This document shows positions 25,521 through 34,107 of a stretch of 64,000 nucleotides of DNA, piece by piece (position 1 is the first letter of the stretch; each line of letters begins with the position of its first letter). Source of the stretch: Pseudoclavibacter triregionum (GTDB taxonomy: Bacteria > Actinomycetota > Actinomycetes > Actinomycetales > Microbacteriaceae); NCBI GenBank assembly GCA_910822395.1, contig OU365335.1, positions 1,426,001 through 1,490,000 on the forward strand. Reading direction: 5' to 3'. The position numbers and the translations under genes were made by a program. The notes beneath the pieces are model-generated. The model saw only the letters and a program-made list of their open reading frames with translations. It had not been told where the DNA came from and ran no database searches.

Positions 25521-26858
25521 CTACCAGCCGGCGTAGTCGCTGAGGCCGTCGGCCGGGGCGGCGCCCTCGGCGACGTCGTCGATCGCCTGGAGGAGGCGGC
25601 GCAGCCCGAGCTCGAGCTCGGCCTCGCCGATGGTCAGCGCCGGGGTGAGCTCGAGGACATCCTCGCGCACGATGTAGACCACCGCGCCGAGCTCCCACGC
25701 GCGGTACGCGACCCGCGCGGCGGTGGCGGCGGCCGGCTCGCCGTCGGCGCCCGCGAGCTCAATCCCGCGCAGGAGGCCCCGGCCCCTGACCTCGCGGACG
25801 AGGCCGGCGCCCGGGCGCCCGGAGGAGACGTAGCCGGAGAGCGCGCCCTCGAGCTGGCGCGCCCGCAGCGCCGCCTCCGCGGCGACCTCGTCCGAGGCGA
25901 CGAGGTCGAGGACCGCGCACGCGGCCGCGCAGGGCACGTCGGCGCCGGCGGCCGTGAGCAGCGCCGAGGCGACGGGGCCGTCGAGGATCGCGGCGTCGCC
26001 GATGGCGGCGCTCACGGGCAGGCCTCCGCCGAGCGACTTCCCGAGCGTCACGACGTCGGGGACGACATCCGGCTCCGCCTCGAAGGCGAAGCGCGTTCCG
26101 GCGCGCCCGAGGCCCGCCTTGACCTCGTCCACGATGAGGAGCGTCCCCGTCCGATCGCAGGCGGCGCGCACGGCCGAGAGGAAGCCGTCCGGGGGGACGA
26201 TGACGCCGCCGTCGCACTGGATCGCCTCGACGATGACGGCCGCCGTCTCGCGGCCGGCGAGGGCGGCGTCGAGCAGCTCGAGGCTCTCGTCCAGCTGCTC
26301 CGGGCTCGCCGGGAAGGGGATGAGCCGGGCCTGCGGGGCGTCCTCGCCGTCGCCGGCTCGGAATCCCGACACCTCCTGCGCGAGCCCGAGCCCGCCGTGG
26401 TAGCCGCCGCGGAAGGCCACGACCCGCTCGCGCCCCGTCGCGTGCCGGGCACCCCGCACCGCGACGTCGTTGGCGTCGGTGCCGGCGAGTCCGAGGTACA
26501 CGCGCGCGTCGCCGCGCACCGGGACGAGGGCGGCCAGCCGCTCGGCGAGCCGCGTCGAGCGCGCCCCGGCGGCCGACAGGACCGACGCACCGGACATCGT
26601 CGCGGCGGCCTCGGCGATGGCCTCGGCGATCGCGGGATGCCCGAGGCCGAGCCCCGCGGCCGTCCAGCTCGCGGAGAGGTCGATGAGCTCGCGCCCGGAG
26701 ACGGCGGTGAGCGTGGCGCCGCGTCCGCGCTCGACCGCGAGGGGGAAGAAGCGCAGGCGCTCGACGCCGGAGATGACCGCGACGTCGCGAGCGTGCGCGG
26801 CCTCCTCGAGGCGGCGCTCGCGCTCGTCGAGGGGGAGGGGGCGGTCAGGGCAGGGCAT
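25521..26858 (-). CDS. Class III PLP-dependent aminotransferase
   Basis: 445 aa with class III hallmarks: GLAGTDANDVAVRGAR, FRGGYHGG, AVIVEAIQCDGGV, TLLIVDEVKAGLGRAG with the PLP-binding Asp, and VVTLGKSLGGGLP with the Schiff-base Lys (about residue 270). The family acts on omega-amino groups of ornithine, GABA, putrescine or similar; the exact amine is unknown. Together with the downstream decarboxylase it suggests metabolism of basic amino acids or diamines. ATG at 26858 is preceded by GCGAGGTG. It is divergent from the RpiR regulator gene across 100 nt, typical of a regulator beside its target. Confidence 0.88.
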   Translation of the reverse strand: MPCPDRPLPLDERERRLEEAAHARDVAVISGVERLRFFPLAVERGRGATLTAVSGRELIDLSASWTAAGLGLGHPAIAEAIAEAAATMSGASVLSAAGARSTRLAERLAALVPVRGDARVYLGLAGTDANDVAVRGARHATGRERVVAFRGGYHGGLGLAQEVSGFRAGDGEDAPQARLIPFPASPEQLDESLELLDAALAGRETAAVIVEAIQCDGGVIVPPDGFLSAVRAACDRTGTLLIVDEVKAGLGRAGTRFAFEAEPDVVPDVVTLGKSLGGGLPVSAAIGDAAILDGPVASALLTAAGADVPCAAACAVLDLVASDEVAAEAALRARQLEGALSGYVSSGRPGAGLVREVRGRGLLRGIELAGADGEPAAATAARVAYRAWELGAVVYIVREDVLELTPALTIGEAELELGLRRLLQAIDDVAEGAAPADGLSDYAGW

Positions 26859-26958
26859 GCGCACCTCGCAGCGGGGTCGTGGGAAGATGAGCTGATCGCC
26901 GCGCCCCTCGCAGGGCCGCGGCGGGTCGGGACGGGCAGGACGACGAGCGGGGGCCGCG

Positions 26959-27825
26959 GTGACGAGCGAGGAGGCCGCCGCGGGCGGCATCGCGGCGAGG
27001 CTGGCCGACGACACGCTCCGCCTGCCGCCGACCGGCCGCCGCATCGCGCGGGCGCTGCTCGAGAACTACCCCGCCGCGGGCCTCGACACCGTGGCGAGCC
27101 TCGCGTCCGCGGCGGGCGTGAGCGCGCCGAGCGTCGTGCGGTTCGTGAGCGCGCTCGGCTTCGAGTCGTTCCGGGCCTTCCAGGACGAGCTGCGCGACGA
27201 GCTCGGCGGGCGCGACGCCTCCGCGCTCTCGCAGGCGAGGGTCGTGCGCGGCCGCCCGGGCGACCCCCTCGACGCCTCGCGCCGCGCGATCGCGGCGGGC
27301 GTCGAGGACACGCTCGGCTCCGCCGCGCGGTCGGACTTCGCGGCGGCCGTCGCGCTGCTCAGCGCCGAGGGGCGCCGCGTCACCGCCGTGGGCGGCGACT
27401 ACTCCCGGGCCGCGGCGGCGCATCTCGTCGCCCAGCTGGCCCCGATCCGACCGGAGGTCCGGCTGCTGCCGGGGCCGTCGGTGCTCGCGGCCGCCGAGCT
27501 TGCGGACGCCCGCCCCGGCGACGTCATGGTCATCTTCGATTTCCGTCGCTACCAGCCGCGGATGGCGGCCATCGCGCGCCGTGCCGCGGAGGCGGGCGGC
27601 CGCGTCGTGCTCGTCACCGACCGATGGCGCTCGCCGGTCGCGGCGAGCGCGCACGTGACGCTCATCGCCCGGGTCGAGTCGGCGGGCGCCTCCGACACGC
27701 TCGTGCCCGCGCTCGCCCTCGTCGAGGCGCTCAGCGAAGCCGTCGAGCGCCGCCGCGGGGAGGACGCGCTCGAGCGGCTCGCCGCCGTCGATCCGATCCG
27801 CCGCGAGCTCGACGGGCTCGACTAG
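26959..27825 (+). CDS. MurR/RpiR-family transcriptional regulator
   Basis: 288 aa. The N-terminal helix-turn-helix covers about residues 28-60 (RRIARALLENYPAAGLDTVASLASAAGVSAPSVVRFVSALGF, quoted in parts), followed by FQDELRDEL. The C-terminal SIS-like domain (about 115-270) holds AVGGDYSRAAAAHLVAQL and DVMVIFDFRRYQPR, a degenerate sugar-phosphate fold that in some members senses amino-acid-type ligands. GTG start. The gene is divergent from the aminotransferase and convergent with the M20 hydrolase, so it sits inside the amine island and probably controls both arms. Confidence 0.9.
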   Translation: MTSEEAAAGGIAARLADDTLRLPPTGRRIARALLENYPAAGLDTVASLASAAGVSAPSVVRFVSALGFESFRAFQDELRDELGGRDASALSQARVVRGRPGDPLDASRRAIAAGVEDTLGSAARSDFAAAVALLSAEGRRVTAVGGDYSRAAAAHLVAQLAPIRPEVRLLPGPSVLAAAELADARPGDVMVIFDFRRYQPRMAAIARRAAEAGGRVVLVTDRWRSPVAASAHVTLIARVESAGASDTLVPALALVEALSEAVERRRGEDALERLAAVDPIRRELDGLD

Positions 27826-27842
27826 GCGACGCCGCGGGCCGG

Positions 27843-29042
27843 TCACGCCGGGCCGCCGGCTCGCATCGTCTCGACCGCTGCGAGGTATCCGCCGAGCATG
27901 GCGCGCGCCACGCGGGCCACGGCGCCGTCATCGGGCAGGAACGTCGGGTCGTGCAGCGAGGCGCCCGGTTCCGGGCCCGCCGAGTCGACCCCGACGAAGC
28001 ACATGATCGAGGGGACCGCCTCGGCGAAGAAGGAGAAGTCGTCGGCGCCGAGCGAGCGCATCGGCGCGGCCGCCTCGAGCCCGAGCCCGGGGAGGCGCTC
28101 CTCGAAGGCGCGGACGAGCTCCGCGTCGTTCGCGAGCACGGGCTCGCCGACGGTCCACTCCACCTGGGCCTCGGCGCCGAGCCCCGCGGCGTGGCCGGCG
28201 GCGAAGCGCCGGACGGCCTCGACGACCCGCTCGTCGTCGCCGGGCCGTATCGTGCGCAGCATCGCGCGGATCCTGCCCTCCCCGGGGAGGACGTTCGCGC
28301 TGCCCTCGCCCACGACGATGGTGCCCACGCTCACGAGCGCCGGCGCGAGCGGGTCGACCGCGCGCCGCACGAGCTCGGGCAGGGCGAGGACGATGCCGCT
28401 CACGGCGGCGGCCACATCGCGGGCCTGGTGGGGGTAGGCGCCGTGGCCGCCGGCGCCGCGGACGACGATCTCGATCTCGGACGAGGCGGCGTTGACGGGC
28501 CCCGGCCCCGTGGCCACGCCGTCCCGGGGCACGCCCGGATGGACGTGGGCGCCCACGGCCCGCGCGACGTCCCACCGATCGAGCAGCCCCGCCTCGCGGA
28601 GATCCTGCGCCCCGGAGGGATAGGTCTCTTCACGGGGCTGGAGCACCGCGAGCAGGCCGACCGGCAGCTCGAGGCCGCGGGCCGCGCGCAGGAGCGCCGC
28701 GAGCGCCGCGAGGTGCACGTCGTGGCCGCAGGCGTGCATGGCGCCGGTGTCACAGGCCCAGTCGACGCCGGTCCTCTCGCGCACGGGGAGCGCGTCGAGC
28801 TCGGCCCGCACGAGCACGCAGGGGCCCTCCTGCGGGCCGAAGCGGGCTACGCCGCCGGTGTCCGCCGCCGGCTCGAAGGCCGCTCCGACCGCCTCGGCGA
28901 CGCGATCGGCCGTCGGCCGCTCGCAGCCGGAGACGCGGGCGTCGGCGTGGATCCGGCGGCGCAGCTCCGCGGCGCCGGGCAGCTCCCGCTCGAGCGCGGC
29001 GAGCCAGGCGGCGCCGAGGTCGTCGAGATCGGTGTCAGGCAC
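27843..29042 (-). CDS. M20-family amidohydrolase / metallopeptidase
   Basis: 399 aa. Binuclear metal motifs are HACGHDVH (about residues 116-123), EET in LQPREETYPSGA, and the distal HDPTF (about 373). SLGADDFSFF is typical of the amidohydrolase branch (hippurate, N-acetyl-amino-acid and IAA-amino-acid hydrolases). Expected reaction: cleaving an amide between an acyl group and an amino acid or amine. GTG at 29042 is preceded by AAAGGAAC. It lies 23 nt after the FluG-like hydrolase gene, at the end of the permease operon. It could remove a gamma-glutamyl or acyl group from an intermediate; this is inference. Confidence 0.9.
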   Translation of the reverse strand: MPDTDLDDLGAAWLAALERELPGAAELRRRIHADARVSGCERPTADRVAEAVGAAFEPAADTGGVARFGPQEGPCVLVRAELDALPVRERTGVDWACDTGAMHACGHDVHLAALAALLRAARGLELPVGLLAVLQPREETYPSGAQDLREAGLLDRWDVARAVGAHVHPGVPRDGVATGPGPVNAASSEIEIVVRGAGGHGAYPHQARDVAAAVSGIVLALPELVRRAVDPLAPALVSVGTIVVGEGSANVLPGEGRIRAMLRTIRPGDDERVVEAVRRFAAGHAAGLGAEAQVEWTVGEPVLANDAELVRAFEERLPGLGLEAAAPMRSLGADDFSFFAEAVPSIMCFVGVDSAGPEPGASLHDPTFLPDDGAVARVARAMLGGYLAAVETMRAGGPA

Positions 29043-29065
29043 GGTGTTCCTTTCAGCTGGGCGGC

Positions 29066-30217
29066 TCAGGCGAGCTCGTAGGCGCGGAGCGCGTTGCGGG
29101 CGCCGATCGACTCGGCGATGCGGAGGCATTCGGCCTCGGGCCACCCCTCGTCCTCCCGGAAGCTGGCGAGCACGCGGCCGAGGCCGCGGCGGAAGAGGAG
29201 GGCGCCGAGGTGGTAGAGCTCCGCCGCGCCGAAGGCGTCCGTGGAGAAGAGCGAGCGCCCGAACGGGGTGAGCTCGAGCGACTCGGCGATGACGGCCGTC
29301 GAGCGCGCGCCCGTGTAGTTGATGGCGAGCCCAACGTCGCAGTAGACGTGCGGGAAGACGTCGGCCAGGTAGCCGGCCTCCCGGTGATAGGGGTAGCAGT
29401 GCAGGAGCATGAAGCGGGCGCCCGAGTCGGCCGTGGCGCGCAGGAGGCCGGTGAGCAGGAGGGGCGTGCACCGGTGGAGGTCCACGTCCGCGTCGCCGTA
29501 GCCGATGTGCACCTGGATGGCGGTGCGCCGCCCGATCGCCCACCAGATGAGGTGCCGGATGAGGACGGGGTCGGCGAGCCGGGCCCGGCGGCCGTCGGCG
29601 AGCTCCGCGAGCCAGCGTGCGGCCGCCGCCTCGACCGCGGGGCGATCGGGCGGGGTCGGGTCGAAGTCGAGGCCGATCCGATACGCGGCGATCGTCTTCA
29701 CGCCGATCGCCGTGTCGAGCCGCGCCTCGAGCCGCGCGGTCACCGCGTCGAGGTACGCGGAGCCGTCGGCCTGGCCCGCGGCGAGCTCCTCGGCCACGAG
29801 CTCCGCCTCGCGCTCGAGGCGGATGATCTCGTGGACCCGGGCCCCGGCCGCCTCGCCCATCTCGGCCGGGCCGAGCACCTCGTCGCTGCGGATGCCGGTC
29901 TCGATGCCGAGCGTGGCGATCCCGGCGGCGCGCAGCAGGCGCTCGCTCGCGCCCCGGCCGCCGAGCTCGAGCCGGCGGGCCACGTAGTCCTCCGGGCTCG
30001 CGAACGGCTCGAGGCCGAGCTCGGGCGCGCACCAGCGGCGCACCGCGAAGCCGATCTGCGTGTCGAAGCGGGTGGGGCCCGCCGCCGGCCAGGACGACTC
30101 GGTGAGGAGGTCCTCCAGGCGCTCCCTGCCGAGGTCGTCGGCCGTGACGCCGTGGCAGTGGTGGTCGAAGAGCTCGAGCCCGGAGAGGTCGAGGCCGCCG
30201 ACGGGATCAGTAGACAC
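29066..30217 (-). CDS. Amidohydrolase-superfamily protein, FluG N-terminal-like
   Basis: 383 aa TIM-barrel hydrolase. FDHHCHG (about residues 16-22) gives the first metal HxH; IQVHIGYGD (about 236-244), LLHCYPYHREAGY (about 276-288) and FSTDAFGAAELY (about 325-336) supply later metal and catalytic residues. This set is that of the amidohydrolase half of fungal FluG and bacterial relatives fused or adjacent to glutamine synthetase-like ligases. Here the ligase gene lies immediately upstream and overlaps by 11 nt. GTG start. Substrate unknown; probably the same conjugate the ligase makes or a related amide. Confidence 0.88.
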   Translation of the reverse strand: MSTDPVGGLDLSGLELFDHHCHGVTADDLGRERLEDLLTESSWPAAGPTRFDTQIGFAVRRWCAPELGLEPFASPEDYVARRLELGGRGASERLLRAAGIATLGIETGIRSDEVLGPAEMGEAAGARVHEIIRLEREAELVAEELAAGQADGSAYLDAVTARLEARLDTAIGVKTIAAYRIGLDFDPTPPDRPAVEAAAARWLAELADGRRARLADPVLIRHLIWWAIGRRTAIQVHIGYGDADVDLHRCTPLLLTGLLRATADSGARFMLLHCYPYHREAGYLADVFPHVYCDVGLAINYTGARSTAVIAESLELTPFGRSLFSTDAFGAAELYHLGALLFRRGLGRVLASFREDEGWPEAECLRIAESIGARNALRAYELA

Positions 30218-31517
30218 GGGTGTACACCTCGCACTGCTCGGCGAGCGAGCGCCCGCGCACGTAGACCGACTCGTCGCGCTTGATGGCCTCGAAGGTCGCG
30301 AGGAAGGCCGGGTCGAGCCAGCCGGTGACGACCTCGTCGGCCATGAGGAGATCGAGCGCCTCGTCGAGGCTGCCGGGGAGCTTGGGCAGATCGCGGTCGC
30401 GGCCCTCGAGGTCGAGCTCGCCGTGGATGATCGTGGCCGGCTCGAGGTCGTGCTTCAGGCCCTCCATCCCCGCCTTGAAAAGGAGGCCGAGCAGCAGCCA
30501 CGGGTTCGCCCCGATGTCGGAGCTGCGGAACTCGAAGTGCAGCTGCGGCGCGGGGTCGCGGCCGTCGATCTCGTTGGTCGGGCAAACGCGCAGGAGCGCC
30601 TCGCGGTTCTGGATGCCGAGGAACGCGCGCGCGGTCGACCAGTTGTGGGGGCGCAGCCGCTCGTAGCTCGTCACGAGGGGCGCGAACAGCGCCGTGAGCG
30701 CGGGCGCGTGGCGCACGATGCCGGCCGCGAAGCGCCCCGCGACCTCGGAGAGCCGGCCCGGCCGGGAGGCGTCGTAGGCGATGGGGTTCCCGTCAAGATC
30801 GGACAGCCCGATGTGGACGTGGACCCCGTTGCCGCCGGCGCCGGGGGAGACGACCGGCGCGAACGAGGCCTCGCGCCCGTGCGCGGCGAAGAGGTCGTAG
30901 ACGATGTCGCGGACGAGGATGGCGCGGTCGGCCGCCGCGACGGGGGTAGTGGGCGCGAAGGTCACCTCGAACTGGTGGCGGCCGTACTCGGGCAGCCAGG
31001 TCTCGGGCTCGATGCCCGCGCGGTGGAGGATCGTCATGAGCTCGGTGCCGATGGGCTCCAGGCGCCGGAACCCCTGGTACGAGAAGGGGTGGTGCTCGCC
31101 CTGCTCGGTCATGTCGACGAACTCGTGCTCGAAGGCGCACTTCGTCACGATGCCGTGCTCGCGCTCGAGCTCGGCGGCGGCCTCGCGGAGGAAGGTGCGG
31201 GGGCAGGCGCTCCACGGGGTGCCGTCGGTCTCCACGAGATCGGCGAACACGATCGTCACCGGGTGCGAGCCGGGGATGCCCTCGACCCGCGCGCGGGAGG
31301 CGTGGTCCGGCTTCAGTCGGAGGTCGCCGTGCGAGCCGAAGGGGATGTCGTCAACGATGTGGCCGAGCGGGCCTATGCCGAGGTTGGCGGGGACCCAGCC
31401 GAGGCTCGTGCGCTCGGTGAAGTCGGCGAGCCGCATGGATCGACCCTTCGTGCGCGCGGCGATGTCGCTGGTGGCGACGAAGACGAGCTCGTCGAGCGGG
31501 GCGTCGTTGGCGGTCAT
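30207..31517 (-). CDS. Glutamine synthetase-like ligase, FluG/GlnA3-4 type
   Basis: 436 aa, GS fold. AFEHEF (about residues 131-136) and GNGVHVHIGLS (about 232-242) supply metal and glutamate ligands; SYERLRPHNWSTA and LHFEFRSSDIGANPWLLLG are the canonical C-terminal motifs. The usual adenylylation Tyr region is absent, so this is not the assimilatory GlnA. Such enzymes gamma-glutamylate amines (PuuA, IpuC, streptomycete GlnA3/GlnA4). The gene starts 2 nt after the permease stop and overlaps the amidohydrolase gene, which fits import, conjugation and hydrolysis of an amine. The amine is not identified. Confidence 0.9.
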   Translation of the reverse strand: MTANDAPLDELVFVATSDIAARTKGRSMRLADFTERTSLGWVPANLGIGPLGHIVDDIPFGSHGDLRLKPDHASRARVEGIPGSHPVTIVFADLVETDGTPWSACPRTFLREAAAELEREHGIVTKCAFEHEFVDMTEQGEHHPFSYQGFRRLEPIGTELMTILHRAGIEPETWLPEYGRHQFEVTFAPTTPVAAADRAILVRDIVYDLFAAHGREASFAPVVSPGAGGNGVHVHIGLSDLDGNPIAYDASRPGRLSEVAGRFAAGIVRHAPALTALFAPLVTSYERLRPHNWSTARAFLGIQNREALLRVCPTNEIDGRDPAPQLHFEFRSSDIGANPWLLLGLLFKAGMEGLKHDLEPATIIHGELDLEGRDRDLPKLPGSLDEALDLLMADEVVTGWLDPAFLATFEAIKRDESVYVRGRSLAEQCEVYTRVY

Positions 31518-31519
31518 GG

Positions 31520-32986
31520 CTACTCCAGATCTTCCGTGGTGAGGCGCGCGCCGATGCGCGCCGCGAGAGCGGGACGTGCGAGGACGATGACGAACCCGAG
31601 CGCGCACCACGCGCCCGCGATCCAGGGGAAGTAGGTGTAGGGCGCCTCCTGGCCGACCACCTGGATGACGTAGACGAACGCGAGGTACGCGATGCCGAGG
31701 ATCGGGATGATGATCTCCCATCGGGGGATCCCGGAGGAGGGCCGCAGCGCGAATCGGATGACCCCGACCGAGGCCATCGCGTAGGCGACGACCATGCACA
31801 GCGTGCCGATCGTGGCGTACCAGTAGTAGACGTCGACGCTCGTGGCGCCGCCGAGCGCGAGGCCGACCGCCATCGCGAGCACGATCGCGGTGGTGACGAT
31901 GACGCTCGGGATCGGCACGCCCGTCGTCGGGTGCTGCTCGGCGAGGCGGGCGGGCCCGAAGCCGTCGCGCGCGAGCGCGAAGAGCAGCCGCGAGGCGGCG
32001 GTGGTCGCGCTGAGCAGCGAGGCGAAAGCGACGCAGAAGGCGATGACTGCGATGAGGACGCTGAACCATGGGCCGATGTACGCGGCGGCGAGCGCGGTGA
32101 GGGTCGAGGACGCCTCGGCGAACGCGGCCTGGCCGGCCTCGTCGGTGCCGAAGCCGATCATCTGGGCGAACATGACGAGCACGTAGACGATGCCGCCGAT
32201 GACGACGGCGAGCAGGAGCGCCTTCGGGATGACGCGCCGCGGCTCGGTGGTCTCCTCGCTGAGCGAGGTGCCCGACTCGAATCCGGCCCAGGAGAGGAAG
32301 GCGAACACCGATGCGGTCATGAGCGCGCTGAGCGGCGCGTCGCCCGGGGTGAGGACGCTGAGGTCGATGCCCGTGCTCACGGGCGCGTCGCCGGAGCCGA
32401 CGCGGACGATGATGACCACGGCGAGCACGAGCATCGCCGCGATCCCGACGAAGCCGATGCCGAGCAGGGTCTGGGCCGTGACGCGCGACTCCCGGACGTT
32501 GAGGGCGAGGGCGGCGATCGCGACGACGACCATCACCGCGATCCACGCCCAGCCGGGGAGCGCCCAGCCGAGCTGCTCGGCCATCGCCTCGAAGAACACG
32601 GCGCAGGCGCCCGCGATGCAGGCGGCGAGGAAGAGGTAGGTGCCCAGGAGGGCGAAGCCGCCGAAGAAGCCGGCGCGCGGCCCGAGCGTCGCGCCGGAGA
32701 GCGCGTAGACGGAGCCGGCGTGGTCGATGCGGCGTGTGAGCCGGATGAATCCGTAGGCCACGAGCAGCGTGCCCGCGAAGCTCAGGATGAAGGTGAAGGG
32801 GACGGCCTTGCCGACGAGGCCGGCGACGCCGATGCCGTTGAGAGACATCGCCATGACCGGTCCCATGAAGCCGATGGAGATCGCCGTGACTTCCCACGTG
32901 CGCAGCGGGCGCCGCGGGCGGACGCCTCCGCCGGGCTCGGGCTGCAGGGCTGCGGGATGGGGACGACGCGATGGCTCCGTTGCCAT
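31520..32986 (-). CDS. APC-superfamily amino acid/amine permease
   Basis: 488 aa with about 12 transmembrane helices. AISIGFMGPVMAMSLNGIG (TM1, about residues 38-56), SWAGFESGTSLSEET (TM6/7 region) and FASLLSATTAASRLLFALARDGFGP (TM8 and loop) are APC signatures. Substrate is probably an amine or amino acid given the ligase gene behind it. ATG 32986 has AAGGAG 7 nt upstream; the longer frame (to 33052) lacks a ribosome site and is rejected. This is the first gene of the four-gene operon ending in the M20 hydrolase; a palindrome sits at its promoter. Confidence 0.92.
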   Translation of the reverse strand: MATEPSRRPHPAALQPEPGGGVRPRRPLRTWEVTAISIGFMGPVMAMSLNGIGVAGLVGKAVPFTFILSFAGTLLVAYGFIRLTRRIDHAGSVYALSGATLGPRAGFFGGFALLGTYLFLAACIAGACAVFFEAMAEQLGWALPGWAWIAVMVVVAIAALALNVRESRVTAQTLLGIGFVGIAAMLVLAVVIIVRVGSGDAPVSTGIDLSVLTPGDAPLSALMTASVFAFLSWAGFESGTSLSEETTEPRRVIPKALLLAVVIGGIVYVLVMFAQMIGFGTDEAGQAAFAEASSTLTALAAAYIGPWFSVLIAVIAFCVAFASLLSATTAASRLLFALARDGFGPARLAEQHPTTGVPIPSVIVTTAIVLAMAVGLALGGATSVDVYYWYATIGTLCMVVAYAMASVGVIRFALRPSSGIPRWEIIIPILGIAYLAFVYVIQVVGQEAPYTYFPWIAGAWCALGFVIVLARPALAARIGARLTTEDLE

Positions 32987-33040
32987 GGTTCGCTCCTTGC
33001 GGGTCGGTTCCGAAGCGGCCATCGATTCGGAATGAACGAA

Positions 33041-33046
33041 AGCGTA
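33041..33046 (-). promoter_or_regulatory. -10 element of the permease operon
   Basis: TACGCT on the minus strand, with TTGTTT about 16 nt upstream as a weak -35. The leader would be about 48 nt. Confidence 0.45.
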
Positions 33047-33060
33047 CAGCATTCGCAGAC

Positions 33061-33076
33061 TGAAACAAAGATTTCA
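33061..33076. promoter_or_regulatory. Candidate RpiR operator TGAAA-N6-TTTCA
   Basis: An AT-rich palindrome in a very GC-rich region, overlapping the weak -35 of the permease promoter. RpiR-family operators often have TGAAA/TTTCA half-sites, and an rpiR gene lies in the island. No copy is seen beside the aminotransferase gene. Confidence 0.45.
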
Positions 33077-33140
33077 TTCGCGCGCCTGGCCCGCGCGGCG
33101 CCGGCTCGGCGTGGGGATGGCGGCCGGCGCGGGCTCCGCA

Positions 33141-33146
33141 TAGGAT
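33141..33146 (+). promoter_or_regulatory. -10 element of rplY
   Basis: TAGGAT would start a leader of about 112 nt before the rplY ATG. A compact GC hairpin (33168-33184, arms GGGCGC/GCGCCC) lies in that leader. Confidence 0.4.
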
Positions 33147-33265
33147 GGGCGACTGTACTTCGGCGAGGGGCGCACGGTGCGCCCGTGATCGACGCGGTGA
33201 TCCAGGTTTCGGCGGCCATCCTCCGATCTCCTCCACGCGATCCGACGAGTCGAGAAGGAGAAGCA

Positions 33266-33898
33266 ATGTCAGAGACCCAGGTTCTCAAGGTCCAGGAGCG
33301 CACCGAGTTCGGCAAGGGCGCTGCGCGCAAGATCCGCGCGAAGGACATGATCCCCGCCGTCCTCTACGGCCACGGCGCCGAGCCCCGTCACCTCACCCTC
33401 CCGGGCCACGAGACGATGCTCCTCATCCGCCAGGCCAACGCGATCGTCGAGCTCGACGTCGACGGCAAGGGCGGCGAGGTCGCGCTCGTCAAGGACGTGC
33501 AGCGCGATCCGGTGCGCCAGATCATCGAGCACCTCGACCTCGTCATCATCAAGAAGGGCGAGCTCGTCCAGGTCGAGGTCCCCGTGCACCTCGAGGGCGA
33601 GCCGCAGTCGGGCCTCCAGGCCATCCAGGACGCCACGACGCTCCTCGTCTCGACCGAGGCCATGCACATCCCCGAGTCGATCGTCGTCTCGATCGAGGGC
33701 CTCGAGGAGGGCACGGTCATCCACGCCACGGACGTCCAGCTCCCCAAGGGCACGACGCTCGTCGACGCCGAGTCGGACCTCATCGTCGTCTCGATCCAGG
33801 CCCCGGTCGCGCAGGACCTCGGCGACGAGTCCGACCAGGAGGCCGCGGCCGAGGAGGACGGCGCGGCGGCCTCGGAGGCGCCGGCCGAGGGCGAGTAG
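33266..33898 (+). CDS. rplY: 50S ribosomal protein L25/general stress protein Ctc
   Basis: L25 binds 5S rRNA in the 50S subunit. The N-terminal 5S-binding domain (about residues 1-92) contains RTEFGKGAARKIRAKDMIPAVLYG and the C-terminal TL5/Ctc domain (about 95-185) contains VEVPVHLEGEP. The last ~20 residues are an Ala/Glu/Asp tail. At 210 aa this is the long Ctc form. AAGGAG lies 5 nt upstream of the ATG. It is followed by a terminator and pth, the order seen in mycobacteria. Confidence 0.96.
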   Translation: MSETQVLKVQERTEFGKGAARKIRAKDMIPAVLYGHGAEPRHLTLPGHETMLLIRQANAIVELDVDGKGGEVALVKDVQRDPVRQIIEHLDLVIIKKGELVQVEVPVHLEGEPQSGLQAIQDATTLLVSTEAMHIPESIVVSIEGLEEGTVIHATDVQLPKGTTLVDAESDLIVVSIQAPVAQDLGDESDQEAAAEEDGAAASEAPAEGE

Positions 33899-33925
33899 TC
33901 CCCGACGCTCCGCGCGAGCTCCGCG

Positions 33926-33956
33926 AGGGCCCGGTCCGCTTCGGCGGCCGGGCCCT
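33926..33956 (+). terminator. Hairpin with TTCG tetraloop after rplY
   Basis: AGGGCCCGG and CCGGGCCCT form the outer stem, a bulged T separates the inner CCGC/GCGG stem, and the loop is TTCG. 27 nt after the rplY stop. Confidence 0.75.
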
Positions 33957-34021
33957 TGCCCGTTCCCGCGGTCCGTGCGCGCCCGGCGGCAGACCCCGTT
34001 CGGGGCGTCCGCGGCCTCCGG

Positions 34022-34027
34022 TAGCGT
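34022..34027 (+). promoter_or_regulatory. Possible -10 element of pth
   Basis: TAGCGT after the rplY terminator gives pth its own promoter with a ~75-nt leader. Confidence 0.35.
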
Positions 34028-34107
34028 GATCGCGGCCGCCGCGATGCGCGCGGCCCGGCCATCCGCCGCGCGAGGCCACGCCCCGCGGCCCGCGAGAGAG
34101 GATCCAC

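Noticed and set aside
23239-32986. Glutamine assimilation locus (glnA)
   Set aside because: The GS-like protein lacks the adenylylation region and is embedded with amine and amide hydrolase genes.
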